From assembly GCA_023091735.1 (NCBI GenBank), contig JALKBU010000565.1, positions 1 through 33,146 on the forward strand: a DNA stretch of 33,146 nt, read 5' to 3'. Each line of letters starts with the position of its first letter. Within the stretch, counting starts at the first letter, position 1. The translations under genes and the position numbers were made by a program. Of the stretch, positions 29,901 through 33,146 are shown one piece after another. Below the pieces are notes generated by a model. It had not been told where the DNA came from. It saw only the letters and a list, made by a program, of their open reading frames with translations, and made no database searches. The DNA comes from Trichomonas tenax (taxonomy: Eukaryota > Parabasalia > Trichomonadida > Trichomonadidae).

Positions 29901-31515
29901 CGTTTTCTTTATCTCCTTCAATTGCTTGTAAAATAGAATCGAGAACTGCGAAAATATTTGTATGCAAAGCCTTTAACGGTGGTGCCTTTGTTTCGATCTC
30001 GCCTCTCATGATTTTGTTGATGACTGGGCTCGAAGAAAAGCAAGACGAGAATAATTCTGTTGAAAAGACGATATGGTTGTTTTCTGACTGATCAGAGACA
30101 ACATCTGGGCCATAATTAATATAAGCCTCGTGAACTCCATCAGCAATCATTGCCTCATCTTCGTAAAGTGGGAATTCAGCCTTACCGCATGGCTCGAGAG
30201 GTGCGGCGGCGCCTGGCTTGACGGATGCGTGGTAGATAGTAAATTCTATCATGACTTTTGGTGGAAGCATGAGAGGAAGTGCAATTAATGCTTCATCATG
30301 GAAATTCGGGCGCTCTTCGTGGTAATGTACTCTCGAAACGAATGTATCAGAGCCGGAGAATAGGGAAAGTGGCTTTCCGTCGGCGAGTATTTTGATATGA
30401 ATAACAACGTTTCTTATGCGAATGCGAGGCTTCTTGAAGCGTGCTTCTTTGAGATTTAAGAACAGCTTGTTCTGGAACGTAAGATATGGCGCTGAGTGGG
30501 CAAAATTGTAAAAATGTTGAAGTTTCTTTGAACCACAATCGTGTGCATAAATGTTGAGAGATAATGTGAATGGGTAAACTTTTTCCTTAGATTTAGAGAT
30601 ATTTGTCAATTCCTTCGCGATAAATTCGTTATCGAGTGTAGAACAAGGTGTAAATGTATTTAAGTGCTTTAAACCAGATTCAGAGGGCGGAATTAACTCT
30701 GCAAAGCCTGAGTAGCACCATGCGAATGTCTGCGATGTGTCCTTTTGGTTGCATTTCTTGATATCTTCTTGGGCATTTTTCTTTGTTGATGAAGAAGCTT
30801 TCGTAATGTATTTCTCAAGCGATGTGCCACCGTCTTTAACAAGGAGTCTGTCGAGAGATGCGACAAATATAATCCTGTTATGACCTGATGCCGTCGTAAA
30901 TGGAAATGAAACCGAGCTAGGAGCGTTAATAATCGAATTGCTGATTAATTCTTTGCAGTTAGGAAGTGAGTGTAATGATTTGGGAACAATGCGCCACGTT
31001 TCAGACACGCGTTGCTTGAGATCGAGATCGAATAAGAAACATGAAATGATAATTGGTTCGATTATTTCTGCTGACGCGGTAAAGTCCTTCATCTCAACCG
31101 TTAAATATTTTAATTGGCTTGAGTCAAGTGGGGAAACAGCCGACCTTGAATCTATTTGATAATTCGGAAGATTCTTTTGATAAATTGATGCCAACGGTGG
31201 TGCAGCGCGTACTTTTGCTTCGAATGGTTTTTGTGCTGTTTTAATATTTACTTGGCCTTCAAAATTGAATAAAGTTGAATCTACCGTCTCTGCCGTTTTA
31301 CCAAGAGACTGTGACTGATACTCGCGAGTGATGAGCTTCGGGGGAGTGCAATAGAAGTTTAAGCCGGCGTTTTCATTCATTGGATACTCCGGTTCTTCCC
31401 AAATCGGCGTCTGAATATTCGAAACCTGATAAGCAGGCTTGCGAAGATCCAGTTTAGGGAAGGTTTTGCTCTCCGTCTTAACAAAATCCTCCATATTTTT
31501 ATCCATTATGCTCAT
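26932..31515 (-). CDS. DOCK-family guanine nucleotide exchange factor
   Basis: 1527 residues. The N-terminal 300 residues are poorly structured to mixed. A C2-like DHR-1 domain lies at about 310-470 (F-T-L-S-L-N-I-Y-A-H-D, then I-R-N-V-V-I-H-I-K-I, and E-E-R-P-N-F-H-D-E), which in DOCKs binds phosphoinositides. A helical armadillo-like middle region follows. The DHR-2 domain covers about 1060-1527: Q-K-A-E-L-L-K-H, later Y-Y-K-V-Q-Y-P-D-H-G-V-F-I-Y-R-E-T and N-I-Q-G-Q-V; it catalyses GDP release from Rac/Cdc42-type GTPases. The order DHR-1 to DHR-2 without an N-terminal SH3 is like DOCK6-11 (zizimin-type). Cytosolic and membrane-recruited by inference. Frame is intact. Alternative start at the Met four codons on (31506) is possible. 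Together with the DH-PH-Kelch protein the window has two unrelated Rho GEF types. Confidence 0.9.
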   Translation of the reverse strand: MSIMDKNMEDFVKTESKTFPKLDLRKPAYQVSNIQTPIWEEPEYPMNENAGLNFYCTPPKLITREYQSQSLGKTAETVDSTLFNFEGQVNIKTAQKPFEAKVRAAPPLASIYQKNLPNYQIDSRSAVSPLDSSQLKYLTVEMKDFTASAEIIEPIIISCFLFDLDLKQRVSETWRIVPKSLHSLPNCKELISNSIINAPSSVSFPFTTASGHNRIIFVASLDRLLVKDGGTSLEKYITKASSSTKKNAQEDIKKCNQKDTSQTFAWCYSGFAELIPPSESGLKHLNTFTPCSTLDNEFIAKELTNISKSKEKVYPFTLSLNIYAHDCGSKKLQHFYNFAHSAPYLTFQNKLFLNLKEARFKKPRIRIRNVVIHIKILADGKPLSLFSGSDTFVSRVHYHEERPNFHDEALIALPLMLPPKVMIEFTIYHASVKPGAAAPLEPCGKAEFPLYEDEAMIADGVHEAYINYGPDVVSDQSENNHIVFSTELFSSCFSSSPVINKIMRGEIETKAPPLKALHTNIFAVLDSILQAIEGDKENAFESLMAILSLYPNERDHQNNHNLVFYVTYCAFRWQSKDFYKHLASKWLKYIEKNQKTDVRPDIIAAWFLFDLIVKSLAITTNKHELSDVITLCGHLTDSMKNFREKNLKTGNNLNIFMALFFKDLIEISSRSIGFQIFEKHISVLKLNKFLFDRTCFRDLLTNILTPKIFLLSLVKINDKETFFDKYIVDRIAKAMQIEQHTNIVFHTLFDLLSQFSEKQHQFIFKKLFTLLDAICSKVDIIEKYKHNINYVYIFAIVHYILAFVVQDGSIQHKPEWCKIISFMLLNAKHFKGEEKERLLKDYTAADSNNIENLTKNMLGGISEVQNSGTIGKPGPRRFASIKQMKTMDNIKRPQEQKQVLSIFDALAFGIQSVSLSFLDKYNSIGIVNDILVNLFNIELSPYLQNDYLSFIDEFIVKDTSNENYLLKDPRSNLKHIIMRIIQQPSIDNIKILIRIKEREKWALHTETRTIILLSRAFGKVPPTEKHIELMTGTPFEGFAKKLFSINTDLTPELKAKNPDTYADLLYQKAELLKHSPDVQIEILLQLHEHQLHYQYKSEAVMAQLCAAAIVAEYMYHFKKIPEEFFRTKHPARKFAVACPVASKFKVPDAEISKLPNIRGYCSSKFFTEFGLIYLIQTAMETCKAVALFELSTRIHSLLSPIAQYRSLWRVLQNHYNTGQISWQIASNMSTANDRNLGAYYKVQYPDHGVFIYRETNLTNLWAVCNKLQKASAYYAQGKEVVCVTEGQELNKEKYNDPNKYYVHVKHLTQYFTPEELQKRMTAFEQNHNISQFYFDVPFSKNSQAGLENCSLKRTILTLSEPLPFLVARVKVAPENIKEIIFSPIEYAVQNIQGQVSKIREACNRVRNELKDLAAKEALHGKKINVDMNTVPSFKELQPLIQGSLLVQVNEGPEKMAQVFLNKEAPDEKYAHHQEMLRQIFREFLTANDEAVTIHGEMVVKLPVYSVLQEELVLGLSKLTSKLQQFLK

Positions 31516-32334
31516 AGTTAAATAATAAGAAAAAGGGTAAAATAAATTACGCTTTATCTCGAAAAAAAACTTTATGCAGCATTTTATGTTGTTTTTGGGC
31601 TCTATGATACACCGAAATGTGTTTTATTAATTTATATTTTTATTATAAATAGGCTAAATTGAATTATCTGGCATTTGTCAAAAAATTCAAATCACCATCA
31701 AATGTCCATTTCCCCAAATCAGGCATCAGTTCACTGTAGAGGTGGAAATTTCATGATTTTGGATCTTCGATTTGCATTATCCCGAAATATTGCTAAGATT
31801 GGAGTATCATTTTCGTGATTGTGTCTGTTCAGCGCAGAGATACTCATGTGGTCGTGGGTCATTTTGCTCCTCTTGTTTAAGATCTTTAACAAGCATTTAA
31901 CGTTATGTTATGTTCGTGCCAAAACACTATGTCATGTAAAGTTTACATGTCAATTTTGTTTAGATAAAAAATGCAAAAATTCTGAAAATTCGAGATATAA
32001 ATAAGGTTATCGACAAGATCTACATGTGTATTGGAAATGTGAAGTAGTATATAATGGCATATGCGAATATATATCATGCTCGATGAGCCTCTAAAGTAAT
32101 TTATATAAATAAATGAGGTGAAAGTGTAAATATATTTAAAAGATATAAAATTGCAGCGACTGAGCTCCGAAATCAAACACAGATATCCAAATAGATGATA
32201 GATACGAAATAGCTAAAGTTGAATTTTGCTGATTTTTGATAGTTCAAGTAACCAGTAAGGAAAATGGGAAACCTTATTCTAAAAAGGAGCGTGAGTAAAG
32301 AAAAATTACACTTTTTCCTTTTCTTTTTTTGCGC
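31516..32334. other. upstream region of DOCK gene
   Basis: AT-rich. On the minus strand TACCCTTTTT lies about 20 bases before the DOCK ATG and may be a degenerate initiator. The rest has no supported gene. Confidence 0.4.
31942..31952 (-). promoter_or_regulatory. TGACATGTAAA motif, DOCK upstream region
   Basis: TGACATGTAAA on the minus strand, sense with respect to DOCK, 427 bases before its ATG. Immediately next to it is the half-copy TTTACATGACA in opposite orientation. Confidence 0.25.
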
Positions 32335-32371
32335 CGTTTTTAGAATTGAGCTTCGCTCAATTCTAAAAACG
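32335..32371. repeat. perfect hairpin, 17-bp arms, 3-base loop
   Basis: Arms 32335-32351 and 32355-32371 are exact reverse complements (CGTTTTTAGAATTGAGC and its complement), loop TTC. A pyrimidine-rich run of about 25 bases precedes it. No coding sense. Confidence 0.9.
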
Positions 32372-32700
32372 TCTCAGCGGCTTACTTAGAACTTATTGAA
32401 CTTTAAAAAGTCCATAGGTTATGAAAAATTAGACCAAACATTTGATTTTGGTAACTTATTGAAAAATTGAGAGTAAAGAATTTTTTCATAAATTATTTTG
32501 TCTCGAAATATTAGTGAAACACGCTTTAGGGAAAATTAATTGCGATATTCAGATTCAGCACACAGAATGAATATCTAACGTGTTACTATAATTGAAAAAT
32601 AAATCTCGATTCGAGTATCTCAAAATTTACTCTATTAAAACCATGTTTTTATTAAAAATATGGAAATAATATATGATTTAATGGGGAATTCTAAAAAAAG

Positions 32701-32781
32701 TCAAGTATTTCCCATATAAAATATACAGCCACTTTTTGAGAGAAGCTCAAAAAGTGGCTGTATATTTTATATGGGACTTGA
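32701..32781. repeat. long hairpin, 30-bp perfect arms plus 6-bp outer stem
   Basis: Arms 32711-32740 and 32746-32775 are perfect complements around a 5-base loop (AGAAG). Outside a four-base bulge (ATTT, 32707-32710), TCAAGT (32701-32706) pairs with ACTTGA (32776-32781). Exactness over 30 bp is far beyond chance. Confidence 0.95.
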
Positions 32782-32857
32782 GCTGTTTCTGCAACATGAC
32801 GCAACTTTACAAATCCTCTCAAATAGAGAGTCAATGTTGCGTCAAGTTGCGGAAGCT
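32781..32857. repeat. third, imperfect hairpin
   Basis: GCAACATGACGCAAC (32791-32805) faces GTTGCGTCAAGTTGC (32836-32850), 14 of 15 paired, with further pairs outward (AGCT and TTC near 32781 with GAAGCT near 32857) and an inner CTCTC/GAGAG stem (32816-32820, 32826-32830). A competing 10-bp pair joins CCTCTCAAAT (32815-32824) to ATTTGAGAGG (32885-32894). Confidence 0.85.
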
Positions 32858-32957
32858 CGAAAAAAGTTAATACTTTTCGGCAAGATTTGAGAGGGCCAAA
32901 ATTTTAACGTCATTGCAAAGTCACTTTTGGTGATTCTTGCTTCTCATTGAAGCCTGC

Positions 32958-33134
32958 TCACCATACTTGCACCACAGATACTCCATCCTGTGGAGATGAT
33001 AAGAGTCTTAATCCGAGTTGATTCAAGTTGGCCAGCATGAGATACAAATCAAAGTCCGTCAAAACAACGAAACCGACAGAATCCAGTTGACACACGATAG
33101 CTTGGCTATAGAAATTGCATATTACGTTATCAAA
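32958..33134 (-). other. possible 3' coding remnant at right edge
   Basis: The minus strand is open for 58 codons from after a TGA (33135-33137) to a TGA at 32958-32960. It reads as protein-like sequence (Q-L-D-S-V-G-F-V-V-L-T-D-F-D-L-Y-L and onward) and is richer in G/C than its surroundings. No ATG before the middle. Could be a remnant of a gene extending beyond the window; family not recognised. Confidence 0.25.
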
Positions 33135-33146
33135 TCATATCTCGAA

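Noticed and set aside
1..33146. CRISPR arrays, insertion sequences, Maverick or LTR elements
   Set aside because: No regularly spaced repeats of CRISPR type and no transposase, integrase, polymerase or capsid-like coding sequence is seen.
1..33146. Introns with the trichomonad ACTAACACACAG 3' signal
   Set aside because: The motif was not found near any gene break; gene lesions are better explained by indels and stops.

Overview
The window looks like nuclear DNA of a parabasalid protist (trichomonad), with Tritrichomonas or a close relative most likely; species is inferred. The reasons are intronless protein genes on both strands, AT-rich spacers, very short leaders with a C-A-Y-W initiator-like motif 8-18 bases before several ATGs, and a trichomonad-like gene set (BTB protein, DUF3447-like ankyrin protein, Pro-rich beta-helix protein, RhoGEF-Kelch, DOCK, divergent Rab).

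Left part (1-5.5 kb): a 5'-truncated alpha/beta-hydrolase fragment; a possible 49-residue single-pass membrane protein; a decayed WD-repeat-like gene that keeps its initiator and ATG but has a stop at codon 2 and further lesions; then an intact type I membrane protein with a signal peptide. 5.9-9.7 kb: a large minus-strand RhoGEF (DH-PH) with six Kelch motifs. 9.7-11.5 kb: a long spacer holding a block of perfect hairpins (about 10.17-10.62 kb), a candidate structured RNA.

Middle (11.5-16.7 kb, minus strand): a BTB protein, an SMC5 gene broken by two reading-frame shifts and one in-frame TAG, and a Rab-like GTPase lacking the usual switch II glutamine. A 3.1 kb spacer (16.7-19.9 kb) holds a microsatellite, a diverged duplication and a three-copy 121-bp tandem repeat. 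19.9-23.7 kb: a compact Mediator subunit 13 (CDK8 module) and an ankyrin-type protein.

Right part: a Pro-rich parallel beta-helix protein and a 1527-residue DOCK-family GEF, both minus strand, then a spacer with three striking hairpins (17, 30+6 and about 24 bp arms) near 32.3-32.9 kb. Two different Rho-type GEFs, a Rab and Pro-rich proteins suggest cytoskeleton and trafficking functions, but nothing indicates an operon; each gene appears to have its own promoter. The most unusual items are the structured-RNA candidate, the hairpin cluster, a TGACATGTAAA-type motif repeated in sense orientation upstream of three genes, and three decayed genes in one window.
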